A stretch of 64,000 nt of DNA from Actinoplanes oblitus (lineage in GTDB: Bacteria; Actinomycetota; Actinomycetes; Mycobacteriales; Micromonosporaceae), in assembly GCF_030252345.1 (NCBI RefSeq), contig NZ_CP126980.1:4479501-4543500 (forward strand), read 5' to 3'. Position numbers and translations under genes: made by a program. Of the stretch, positions 10,214-18,002 are shown in pieces. How positions within the stretch are numbered: the first letter of the stretch is position 1; each line of letters starts with the position of its first letter. The notes under the pieces were generated by a model. That model was given only the letters and a program-made list of their open reading frames with translations. It was not told the origin of the DNA and made no database searches.

Positions 10214-10939
10214 TCAGCAGGCGCCCTTGTCCTGCCAGACACCCCACTGGCCGCCGGTGCCCGGCTCCTCGCCCTGCGTCCACCAGCGAGCGGTCCAGTT
10301 GTGACCGGCGTGCGACACGGTGGCCCCGCCGGTGTAGACCGCGGAGGCGGACCAGGCCGTCACGCAGTTGCCGCTGGGCGGCGTGCTCGGACTGGTCGGG
10401 GGAGTGCTGGGCCCGCCTCCGCCACCGCCGACGTTGACGTCGACGCAGGCGTAGAAGGCGTTCGCGGTGTCGTAGATGTTCCAGACGCTGAGGATCTTGT
10501 GGCGGCCGGCCGGCAGGTTCGTCAGCGTGTGCGACACCGTCGACGGCGGCTGGGAGGCGTTGCCGCTGATCGTCTGGTGCAGCTGGCCGTCGACGTAGTA
10601 CTGCCAGTTGAGCGTGCGGTGCGCGGCGGTGTTACGCCAGGTGAACGCCGTGGTGCTGGCGATGTCGCTGACCTTCCAGCCGGCGTTGTCGTTGTCCAGG
10701 ACGGTGAAGCCGCTGCCGCCGCTGCAGGTCCGGGCGCCCTTGGGCGCCTCGACGCTCTGCGGCTCATAGGCGATCTCCCCGCAGCCGGTCACGGCTCCGG
10801 TGGCGCACTGGTCCTGGCGGCTGGGCGGGCTGGTGATCCAACCGTGCGCGGCGGCCGGTGCGGACGGCACCAGCACGGCCGCCAGCGGCGCCAGCATGAC
10901 CGCCGCGGCGGTCGCCGCCGACCTCTTATCGATCTTCAT
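10214..10939 (-). CDS. secreted AA10 lytic polysaccharide monooxygenase with chitin-binding module
   Basis: This 241-residue copper-dependent oxidative enzyme opens crystalline chitin for chitinases. The signal peptide ends AAA before His32, which becomes the N-terminal His of the copper-binding histidine brace (HGWITSPPSR). The second brace ligand is His107 (AAHRTLNW), and the C-terminal core motif DTANAFYACVDV carries the axial Phe. A Gly/Ser/Thr/Pro linker and a type 5/12 module (NCVTAWSASAVYTGG to GQWGVWQDKGAC) complete it. GGAG lies just ahead of the ATG. The gene is divergent from the serine protease across a region with a LacI-type palindrome, and upstream of the coupled lipoprotein. 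Domain content is typical of Streptomyces-type chitin-active AA10s. Confidence 0.95.
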   Translation of the reverse strand: MKIDKRSAATAAAVMLAPLAAVLVPSAPAAAHGWITSPPSRQDQCATGAVTGCGEIAYEPQSVEAPKGARTCSGGSGFTVLDNDNAGWKVSDIASTTAFTWRNTAAHRTLNWQYYVDGQLHQTISGNASQPPSTVSHTLTNLPAGRHKILSVWNIYDTANAFYACVDVNVGGGGGGPSTPPTSPSTPPSGNCVTAWSASAVYTGGATVSHAGHNWTARWWTQGEEPGTGGQWGVWQDKGAC

Positions 10940-11052
10940 GTCGCTCCTCGGGGATGCACGGCGGGCATGTCGACGCCCGCCGATATTTATCAGAGCGATT
11001 AACAGTTAAGTTTGTCAACAGTTTGCGTCAAAAACGCTCGGACCTGCGGAAA

Positions 11053-11064
11053 GAGAGCGCTCTC
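11053..11064. promoter_or_regulatory. LacI-family type operator palindrome
   Basis: GAGAGCGCTCTC is a perfect 12-bp palindrome centred on CG, the usual core of LacI/GalR-family operators. It sits between the divergent LPMO and serine-protease genes, 28 bases upstream of the protease -35 element, so it could control both. No LacI gene is in the window. Confidence 0.6.
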
Positions 11065-11092
11065 GGTACCCAGGGCCATCGAGAAGTGCCTA

Positions 11093-11121
11093 TTGACGGC
11101 GGCGGCCGCGCTCCCTATCGT
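11093..11121 (+). promoter_or_regulatory. vegetative-type promoter for the serine protease
   Basis: TTGACG (11093-11098) and TATCGT (11116-11121) are spaced by 17 bases, 55 bases ahead of the GTG start. Between them and the gene, at about 11138-11153, lies GTAAC-N4-GTTAAC, a near-symmetric element that could be another regulator site. Confidence 0.55.
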
Positions 11122-11176
11122 GTCTCGACACAACGCACGTAACAGAAGTTAACGCCTCCGTATCCAGGGAGTTGTC

Positions 11177-12475
11177 GTGTCTCGAAGATCAGCCGCCACC
11201 CTCGCGGCCGCCCTCGCCGCCGCTACCGTGGCGGCACTCAGCCCGACCCCGCACGCCGACGCCGCGACCGCGCCGGCCGGCATCACTCCGGGGCTGTTCG
11301 CCGCCCTGCGACGTGATCTGCGCCTGACTCCGGCGCAGGCCACCGCCCGGCTCCAGACCGATCAGCGGGCGAGCCGTACCCAGCAGGTGCTCCGCCGGAC
11401 TCTCGGCGCCCGCTACGGCGGCACCTGGGTCTCCGGGAACGGCGCCACCGTCCAGGTGGGGATCACCGACGACACCGCCGCCCCGGCCGTCCGCGCGCTC
11501 GGCGCCGAACCGGTCCGGGTGCCGCGCAGCGAGGCACAACTGCGGGCCACCGTCGCGCGTCTGGACCGCGTCCCCGCGCCCGCCGCCGTCGAAGGCTGGT
11601 ACGCCGATCTGGCCGGCAACACCGTCGTGGTCCTGGCGCACGGCGACGCCCTCGACGCGGGCCGCGACTTCGCCCGCCGCGCCGGTGTCCCCGGGGACGT
11701 CCGGGTGCGGGCCACCACCGAGAACCCCCGGCCCTACCTGGACGTGATCGGCGGCAACGCGTACTACATCGGCAGCGGCACGCGTTGCTCGGTCGGCTTC
11801 TCGGTCACCGGCGGGTTCGTCACGGCCGGCCACTGCGGGCAGGCCGGCGCCCGGACCAGCCAGCCCGCCGGCACGTTCCAGGGCTCCACGTTCCCGGGCC
11901 GCGACTACGCCTGGGTCCGGGTCGACGCCGGCAACACCCCGCGCGGCCTGGTGAACAACTACAGCGGCGGCACGGTCGCCGTCGCCGGCTCCAGCGAGGC
12001 GGCGGTCGGCGCCGCGGTCTGCCGCTCCGGCTCCACCACCGGCTGGCACTGCGGCACCATCCAGCAGAAGAACGCCTCGGTGACCTACGCCGAGGGCACC
12101 GTCAGCGGGCTGACCCGCACCGACGCCTGCGCCGAGCCGGGCGACTCGGGCGGCTCCTGGCTCGCCGGCAACCAGGCGCAGGGGGTCACCTCGGGCGGCT
12201 CCGGCAACTGCACCTCCGGCGGCGTCATGTACTTCCAGCCGGTCAACCCGATCCTGGCCGCCTACGGGCTGACCCTGGTCACCTCCGGCGATCCGGGACC
12301 CGGGCCCACCGGCCCGACCACGCCGGCGCCCGGCGGCACCTGGGCGCCCGGGGTCACCTACGCGACCGGCGCCCAGGTCACCTACGGCGGCGCCACCTAC
12401 CGCTGCCTGCAACAGCACACCTCGATGACCGGCTGGGAACCGCCCAACGTGCCGGCCCTCTGGCAGCGCGTCTGA
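11177..12475 (+). CDS. secreted streptogrisin-type S1 serine protease with carbohydrate-binding module
   Basis: This 432-residue preproenzyme has a signal peptide (1-30) and a propeptide of about 160 residues of the alpha-lytic protease type (LRRDLRLTPAQATARLQTDQ, VVLAHGDALDAGRDFARR). The chymotrypsin-like domain begins near YLDVIGGNAYYIG, with catalytic His219 (TAGHC), Asp243 (GRDYAW) and Ser324 (GDSGGSW). The C-terminal ~45 residues (WAPGVTYATGAQVTYGGATYRC to LW) form a type 5/12-like module after a Pro linker. GTG is the start, with AGGGA 6 bases upstream. Its position beside chitinase and LPMO suggests a role on chitin-protein composites such as fungal wall or arthropod cuticle. Substrate specificity is not predicted. 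Confidence 0.93.
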   Translation: MSRRSAATLAAALAAATVAALSPTPHADAATAPAGITPGLFAALRRDLRLTPAQATARLQTDQRASRTQQVLRRTLGARYGGTWVSGNGATVQVGITDDTAAPAVRALGAEPVRVPRSEAQLRATVARLDRVPAPAAVEGWYADLAGNTVVVLAHGDALDAGRDFARRAGVPGDVRVRATTENPRPYLDVIGGNAYYIGSGTRCSVGFSVTGGFVTAGHCGQAGARTSQPAGTFQGSTFPGRDYAWVRVDAGNTPRGLVNNYSGGTVAVAGSSEAAVGAAVCRSGSTTGWHCGTIQQKNASVTYAEGTVSGLTRTDACAEPGDSGGSWLAGNQAQGVTSGGSGNCTSGGVMYFQPVNPILAAYGLTLVTSGDPGPGPTGPTTPAPGGTWAPGVTYATGAQVTYGGATYRCLQQHTSMTGWEPPNVPALWQRV

Positions 12476-12493
12476 CCGTCCGCCCGCTGACCC

Positions 12494-12528
12494 GGCGGGC
12501 CCGGTTCAGGGGGATGTCCGGGCCCGCC
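12494..12528 (+). terminator. hairpin between the two protease genes
   Basis: An 11-bp perfect stem (GGCGGGCCCGG, arms 12494-12504 and 12518-12528) with a 13-base loop lies 18 bases after the serine protease stop and 17 bases before the AAAGGAG of the metalloprotease. It may end the first transcript or act as a partial attenuator. Confidence 0.6.
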
Positions 12529-12557
12529 GCCCCCGTGTTTCCCACAAAGGAGTTCCG

Positions 12558-14891
12558 GTGACAACGAGATCCGTCCGTACCGTGCTGGCGGCCTTGACCG
12601 TCGGTGCCACCACCATCGCCTTCGCGCCACCCGCGAGCGCGCAGGCCGCCCCGCCGGCCAGCACCCCGCCCGCCGCCACCCCGCCCGCCACCGCCCTGGC
12701 CGTCGCGGACCGGGCCGCCGCCAGCGGCCTCGACGCCCTGGCCAAGGGCCCCGACGATGCCTTCCTGCGGCGCACCGCCGTCAGCGGCCTCGGCGGCCTG
12801 CGGTACGTCACCTACGACCGCACCTATCGCGGCCTGCCGGTCGTCGGCGGCGACGCCACCGTCGTGGTCGACGCGGCCGGCCACGTCACCGACACCCTCG
12901 CCGCCGACCACGGCCGGGTCACGCTCGGCTCGCTCACCCCGCGGATCCCGGCCGCCCGGGCCGCCGCGACCGCCCGCGGGCAACTCGACACCGTGTCCGA
13001 GGCCACCCGGCCGCAGCTGGTCGTCTACGCCCTGACCGCGCAGCCGCGCCTGGCCTACGAGACCCTGCTGGCCGGCACCCGCGACCGGGCCCCGAGCCGG
13101 CTGCACGTCTGGGTCGACGCGCGGACCGGCAAGGTGCTCTCCACCAAGGACGACGTCGTCTTCGAGGCGGCGCGCGGTTACCTCAACGGGTCGGTGCAGA
13201 TCGACACCAACGGCGGCCTGCTGCAGGACCCGCAGCGCTCCGGGCTGTCCTGCGGCAACTACAGCAGCAAGCAGACCTACCGCAACGGCGGCACCGGCAC
13301 CGGCACCGACCTGCAGACCGCCTGCGTCGACGCGTACTACGGCGTCGAGCAGGAGTGGAACATGCTGCAGTCCTGGCTCGGCCGCAACGGCATCAGCGGC
13401 ACCGGCCGGGCGTTCCCGCTCTACACCGGGCTGAACGCGGTGAACGCGTACTGGGACGGCTCGACCGGCACCTTCGGCCACAACCAGTCGAACACGGCCC
13501 AGGCGGTGAGCATGGACGTGGTCGGTCACGAGATGGGCCACGCCATCGACCAGTTCACCGGCGCCGGCACCGCCGCCGAGAGCGGCCTGGGCGAGGCCAC
13601 CGGCGACATCTTCGGCGCGCTGACCGAGCACTTCGCGAACAACGCCAGCGACCCCGCCGACTACACCGTCGGGGAGGAGATCAACCTGGTCGGCTCCGGG
13701 CCGATCCGGTACATGTACAACCCGGGCACCAACGGCGACCCGAGCTGCTACTCCTCGTCCATCCCGAACACCGAGGTGCACGCCGCGGCCGGCCCGACCA
13801 ATCACTGGTTCTACCTGCTCGCCGAGGGCAGCCGGCCGGCCAACGGCAACCCGGCCAGCCCCACCTGCGACGGCAGCACGGTCACCGGCATCGGCATCCA
13901 GAAGGCCGGGCAGATCTTCATGTCGGCGATGAACATGAAGACCTCCGGCTGGAGCGCGCCGAAGTACCGGGGTGCCACCGTCCGCGCGGCGGTCACCCTG
14001 TTCGGCGCCGGCTCCCGGGAGTGCGCCAGCACCAAGGCCGCGTGGAGCGCGGTCAGCATCGGCGCCCAGTCCGGCGAACCGGCCTGCACCACCGTCCCGT
14101 CGGACGACTTCTCGCTGTCGACCAGCCCCACCGCCGGCACCCTGGCGCAGGGCGGCACGGTGACCACCACGGTGGCGACCCAGCTCACTGCCGGTAACGC
14201 GCAGACCGTCACGCTGAGCGCGTCCGGCCTGCCGTCCGGGGTCACCGCGACGTTCAGCCCGGCCACCGTGACCGCCGGCCAGTCGGCCACGCTGACCCTG
14301 CGGGCCACCGCTACGGCGGCCCTCGGCAGCAAGGCGATCACCATCACCGGGACCGCCCCGTCCGGTAGTCACACCGCCACCTACACCGCCACGGTGACCA
14401 CCGGCCAGCCGACCGGCAACGACTTCTCGGTGTCGCTGTCCCCGGCCTCCGGCACTGTCGCTCCGGGTGACTCGGCCACCGCGTCGATCGCCACGGCCGT
14501 CACCTCGGGTAACGCCCAGACGGTGAACCTGACGGTGTCCGGGGCGCCGACCGGGGTCACCGCCGCGGTCAGCCCGCCGTCGGTCACCGCCGGTGGCTCG
14601 GCCACCCTGACCGTCACCGTCGCCGCCACCGCGGCCGCCGGCACCTACCCGCTGACGATCACCGGAAGCGGCGCCGACAACACCCACACCGCCACCTACA
14701 CGCTCACCGTCTCGGGTACCCCGCCGACCGGCTGCGGTGGCGTGGCGGCCTGGTCCGCGACCCGCGGTTACGTCCCGGGTGACAAGGTGTCCTACAACGG
14801 TCACCTGTGGAACTCCACCTGGTATTCCACCGGGGCCGAGCCCGGAGCCCCCGGCTCGTGGGCGGTCTGGACCGACGCGGGCCCGTGCTGA
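12558..14891 (+). CDS. secreted M4 (thermolysin-type) metalloprotease with Ig-like repeats and chitin-binding module
   Basis: A 777-residue zinc endopeptidase. A signal peptide is followed by an FTP/PepSY-type propeptide (about 45-205, YRGLPVVGGDATVVVDAAGHV). The M4 domain carries zinc and catalytic motif HEMGH (His324, Glu325, His328), third ligand Glu346 in GLGEATGD, and the transition-state His in PTNHWFYLL. Two tandem ~95-residue Ig-like repeats follow (DFSLSTSPTAGTLAQGG and DFSVSLSPASGTVAPGD), then a type 5/12 module ending GSWAVWTDAGPC. AAAGGAG at 12546-12552 fixes the GTG start. It lies downstream of the serine protease on the same strand. A propeptide plus sticky C-terminal modules suggests an enzyme targeted to insoluble protein-polysaccharide material. 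Confidence 0.93.
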   Translation: MTTRSVRTVLAALTVGATTIAFAPPASAQAAPPASTPPAATPPATALAVADRAAASGLDALAKGPDDAFLRRTAVSGLGGLRYVTYDRTYRGLPVVGGDATVVVDAAGHVTDTLAADHGRVTLGSLTPRIPAARAAATARGQLDTVSEATRPQLVVYALTAQPRLAYETLLAGTRDRAPSRLHVWVDARTGKVLSTKDDVVFEAARGYLNGSVQIDTNGGLLQDPQRSGLSCGNYSSKQTYRNGGTGTGTDLQTACVDAYYGVEQEWNMLQSWLGRNGISGTGRAFPLYTGLNAVNAYWDGSTGTFGHNQSNTAQAVSMDVVGHEMGHAIDQFTGAGTAAESGLGEATGDIFGALTEHFANNASDPADYTVGEEINLVGSGPIRYMYNPGTNGDPSCYSSSIPNTEVHAAAGPTNHWFYLLAEGSRPANGNPASPTCDGSTVTGIGIQKAGQIFMSAMNMKTSGWSAPKYRGATVRAAVTLFGAGSRECASTKAAWSAVSIGAQSGEPACTTVPSDDFSLSTSPTAGTLAQGGTVTTTVATQLTAGNAQTVTLSASGLPSGVTATFSPATVTAGQSATLTLRATATAALGSKAITITGTAPSGSHTATYTATVTTGQPTGNDFSVSLSPASGTVAPGDSATASIATAVTSGNAQTVNLTVSGAPTGVTAAVSPPSVTAGGSATLTVTVAATAAAGTYPLTITGSGADNTHTATYTLTVSGTPPTGCGGVAAWSATRGYVPGDKVSYNGHLWNSTWYSTGAEPGAPGSWAVWTDAGPC

Positions 14892-14899
14892 TCGGTAAC

Positions 14900-16159
14900 T
14901 CAGCCGGACCGCGGTGAGTCCCCGGACAACCGTTCCACATCGGCGAGGCCGTCGCGCAGCAGCGCGACGGCCTCCGCCGGCCGATGCTGCGCCTCCAGGT
15001 TGTCGGCGAGATCGAGCAGCACGGCCGCCAGGCTGCGCCGGGGCCCGCTGCGCCGGTAGCCGTCGGCGGCGTCGCGCAGATGACGCTCGGCGGCCCGGAC
15101 ATCGCCGTCGTCGGCCGCCAGCGCCGCCAGCAGCCGGTCGGCCGCCGGTCCGGCCGCCGGCCGATCGACTATCAGGTTCCTTGCTTCGGTACGCCGGCCG
15201 AGTCCCCGCAACACCGCCGCCAGTGCCACCGTGGCGTCGGCCAGCGGACCGGTCAGTCCCGCCGCCGCGAACCCGGCGTGGGCGGCGGTCAGATCCCGGA
15301 CCGCGCCGTCCCGATCACCGGCGGCGTGCCGGGCCCGCCCACGGATCAGCCGGCAGTGCGCCAGCTCGACGGCGAGCGCGGCCTGCCGGCGGGCCAGGCC
15401 GGCCTGCAACAGCGCACCCTCCGCCGCCCGCGTGTCACCGTGCTCCAGCAGCGTGCGGGCGACCGCCAGATGCAGGTCCGCCACCGAGCCCGGGTCGCCG
15501 GGACCGACCAGCGCCAGCGCCGCCGACGCCGCGTTCGCCGCCGCGTCCTCGTCGTCCAGGTCCCGGTGGCACAGGGCCAGCCGGGTGTGCAGGCCGAGCA
15601 GCGCCTCCGGATCCGGCAACCCGGCGCCGGCCAGCTCGTCGAGTGCCCGGGTCAGCAGGAACACCGCGTACCGCGGGTCGCCCTGCCGGCGCAGGCACTC
15701 GGCCTGCCCGGCCACCGGCGCGGCCCGCAGATGCGCCGGCGCCCCCGCCGACAACCGGCCCGCCTCGGCGAACGCCCGACCGGCGGCGGCCAGGTCGGCA
15801 CGGCCCAGCGCCAGGTGGCCCAGCCCGAGGTGGCACCGCGCCTGGCGCAACTCGTCACCGGCCGCCGCGGTCTCGTTCACCAGCCGCCGGAAGACGGCCT
15901 CGGCGGGCGCGGCCTCGGCCAGCGCCAGCTCCAGTCCGAGGCGGACCCGCCGGTCCGGGGAGCTGCCGGTGGCCAGTTCCTCGGCGCTGACGCCGAGCCG
16001 CTCGGCGAAGTGCGCGAGCGCGTCGGTGGACGGCACCCGCCGGCCCGCCTCCACCGACGACACGTACGCCGCCGTGTACCGGGGCGCGGCCAGCTCCCGC
16101 TGGGTCAGCTCGCGGGCCGTCCGCAGCCGGTGGATCCGCCGGCCCACGTCCTCGCTCAT
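14900..16159 (-). CDS. XRE-family regulator with TPR-like repeats (second of pair)
   Basis: A 419-residue protein with an N-terminal helix-turn-helix of Cro/C1 type (IHRLRTARELTQRELAAPRYTAAYVSSVEAGRRVPS) and about 340 residues of Ala/Leu-rich helical repeats consistent with TPRs. The ATG overlaps the stop of the upstream paralogue by 4 bases (ATGA), so translation is coupled. The first helices match the neighbour closely (LTQRELAAP.Y), showing tandem duplication. Such HTH-TPR proteins sense peptides or other ligands through the TPR part. The ligand and targets are unknown. It is convergent with the metalloprotease, with stops 8 bases apart. Confidence 0.8.
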   Translation of the reverse strand: MSEDVGRRIHRLRTARELTQRELAAPRYTAAYVSSVEAGRRVPSTDALAHFAERLGVSAEELATGSSPDRRVRLGLELALAEAAPAEAVFRRLVNETAAAGDELRQARCHLGLGHLALGRADLAAAGRAFAEAGRLSAGAPAHLRAAPVAGQAECLRRQGDPRYAVFLLTRALDELAGAGLPDPEALLGLHTRLALCHRDLDDEDAAANAASAALALVGPGDPGSVADLHLAVARTLLEHGDTRAAEGALLQAGLARRQAALAVELAHCRLIRGRARHAAGDRDGAVRDLTAAHAGFAAAGLTGPLADATVALAAVLRGLGRRTEARNLIVDRPAAGPAADRLLAALAADDGDVRAAERHLRDAADGYRRSGPRRSLAAVLLDLADNLEAQHRPAEAVALLRDGLADVERLSGDSPRSG

Positions 16160-17445
16160 CGGCTGCGCTCCGCGGCACGCAGGCCCCGGCGCAGCACGGC
16201 ACCGGCCTCGGCGGTGCGCCCGGCGCCGATCAGCACGTCGCCGAGCATCCGGCAGGTCCGGATCAGCTCGGTCACGAAGCCGCCGTTCTCGTACCTGTCG
16301 GCGGCCTCGGCCAGCAGCCGTTCCCCCTCGGCGATCGCGCCACGGTCCACCGCGACCAGGCCCAGGACCCGATCGGCCTCCGCCATGCACTCGACGTGCC
16401 GGACCTGCGCGCTGACCCGGGCCGCCACCCGCGCGAGGCGCTCCGCCTCGTCCAGCGCGCCCTGCCGGCGGCGGACCTCCGCCAGCTCCAGGGTGACGCC
16501 CGCGTGGTCCTGGGTGGCACCGACCGCCAGCAGGATCTCCGCGGCGGCGCCGAACTCCGTCGCCGCCTCCGCCAGCCGGTCCACCCGGCGCAGCACATAC
16601 CCGTACGCCCAGTGGCAGAGCCCGATCTCCTTGGTCAGGCCCAGCTCCCGATAGACGCGCCCGGCCTCGCCGAACAACCGCTCCGCCTCGGCGAGCTCCG
16701 CGGCGCCCCGCCGCAGCTGGCCGGCGGTCATGAAGAAGTGCGCCAGCCACTCCGGGTTGGTGACGTGCGGCACCAGGCCGAGCAGGTCGGCCTCGAGCTC
16801 GTGCGCCCGCTGCCGCCAGTCCAGCTCCACGAACAGGTAGAGCAGCACTGTGGACAGCCGCAGCCGCGCGTCCGGGTCCGGCGTGCCGGACTCACGCATC
16901 GCCCGCAGTTCGTCCTGCAGCACGGCGGTCGCGGTGAACGAGTCCCCACCGGCGAACCGGCAGTACGCCCAGCGCGCCAGCGCCGCCGCGCGGGGGACCG
17001 GTGGACACCCCGCGTCGGCGAGCATCCGGCCGAACTGCTCCTGCGCGCCGCGCATGTCGCCGCGCTGCATCCGGGCCTCACCCAGCCAGTACGCCGCCCA
17101 GCAGGCCGGGGCGGGCAGGGCGTAGCGGGTCGCGTCGGCGTGCACCCGGCGGAACACGTCCTCGGCGTGGCCGGCCTTGCCCTGGGAGAGCGCCTGCCGA
17201 GCCTGGCGCAGGGCGTCGTCGAGGTCGGCCACGGCGCCGGGCGGACGGCCGTACCGTAAATCGTCGGGGTCGATGCCGAAGCGGCCGGCGACGTGCGAGA
17301 TCACCTGATCGCTCGGATTGCGGGTGCCGGCCTCGACGGCCGCCAGCAGGGCGCGGCTGTAGTGCGGCGCGGCCAGCTCGCGCTGGGTCAGGCCGTGCGC
17401 CAGGCGCAGATGGCGGATGCGCGCGCCCACATCCTCCGTCGTCAC
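16156..17445 (-). CDS. XRE-family regulator with TPR-like repeats (first of pair)
   Basis: A 429-residue cytosolic regulator with an HTH at residues 8-42 (IRHLRLAHGLTQRELAAPHYSRALLAAVEAGTRNPS) followed by TPR-like helical pairs (for example ACWAAYWLGEARMQRGDMRGAQEQF and LDEAERLARVAARVSAQ). GTG is the start, with GGGAG 7 bases upstream. It leads a two-gene operon with its overlapping paralogue. There is no obvious link to the protease genes other than position. The family is widespread in actinomycetes and usually uncharacterised. Confidence 0.8.
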   Translation of the reverse strand: MTTEDVGARIRHLRLAHGLTQRELAAPHYSRALLAAVEAGTRNPSDQVISHVAGRFGIDPDDLRYGRPPGAVADLDDALRQARQALSQGKAGHAEDVFRRVHADATRYALPAPACWAAYWLGEARMQRGDMRGAQEQFGRMLADAGCPPVPRAAALARWAYCRFAGGDSFTATAVLQDELRAMRESGTPDPDARLRLSTVLLYLFVELDWRQRAHELEADLLGLVPHVTNPEWLAHFFMTAGQLRRGAAELAEAERLFGEAGRVYRELGLTKEIGLCHWAYGYVLRRVDRLAEAATEFGAAAEILLAVGATQDHAGVTLELAEVRRRQGALDEAERLARVAARVSAQVRHVECMAEADRVLGLVAVDRGAIAEGERLLAEAADRYENGGFVTELIRTCRMLGDVLIGAGRTAEAGAVLRRGLRAAERSR

Positions 17446-17496
17446 GTCAGTTCTCCCAGGTCGCCGCGATCGTCAAGCATGCCACGGGGACGGCGC

Positions 17497-17919
17497 TCAG
17501 GTGGGGCCCAGCAGGGGCCCGAGCAACTCCAGCAGCCGGGTGCGCTGCTCGGGCGCCAGGCGCTCCAGGTCGGGCGCCAGCGTGTCGCGGACCTCGGTGT
17601 AGAGCCGCCGGGTGAGCTCGGCGCCGGCCGGGGTCAGGAACACCTCGATGACCCGGCCGTCGCGCGGGTTCCGGCCGCGGGCCAGCAGTCCCCGGCGCTC
17701 GGCGCGGTCGATCAGGCCGGACATCGTCGACTTGTCCAGGCCCAGGTAGGCGGCCAGCTCGGTGACGCGGGGACGCCTGTCGCGCAGGATGCCGAGCACG
17801 CGCAGCTGGGTGAGCGACAGGTCGTTCTCGGCGCCGAGGCGGGTGAGCACCCCGGTCACGTGGAAGGTGCAGCGGACCAGGGCGTCGATCAGCTCGTCCA
17901 CCACGTCCTCGGGTCGCAT
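17497..17919 (-). CDS. MarR-family transcriptional regulator
   Basis: About 140 residues with the winged-helix core LSLTQLRVLGILRDRRPRVTELAAYLGLDKSTMSGLIDRAERRGLLAR and a basic wing DGRVIEVFLTPAG. Dimerisation helices lie at both ends. The ATG at 17919 is preferred because MRPEDVVDELID begins the conserved helix; an in-frame ATG at 17940 would put the start inside the operator. It is divergent from an oxidoreductase gene, with two operator-like elements between them. The standard MarR logic of repressing itself and the neighbour until a phenolic or oxidant ligand binds is therefore likely. Confidence 0.88.
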   Translation of the reverse strand: MRPEDVVDELIDALVRCTFHVTGVLTRLGAENDLSLTQLRVLGILRDRRPRVTELAAYLGLDKSTMSGLIDRAERRGLLARGRNPRDGRVIEVFLTPAGAELTRRLYTEVRDTLAPDLERLAPEQRTRLLELLGPLLGPT

Positions 17920-17941
17920 ACCGCAGATGCTAGTTGACATC

Positions 17942-17986
17942 GTTGGGAATCCCAACCATTCTCGAGTTAGTTGGTAATGCGAACTA
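17942..17986. promoter_or_regulatory. paired MarR operator candidates
   Basis: GTTGGGAATCCCAAC (17942-17956) is a perfect 7-bp-arm palindrome. A second, imperfect one, TAGTTGGTAATGCGAACTA, lies at 17968-17986. Both sit between the divergent MarR and oxidoreductase starts, with centres 28 bases apart. Confidence 0.65.
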
Positions 17987-18002
17987 TCCCTCGGAGGTCA
18001 CC

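Noticed and set aside
12378..14804. 808-codon frame antisense to the M4 protease
   Set aside because: Low-complexity Gly/Arg/Val sequence opposite a well-supported gene.
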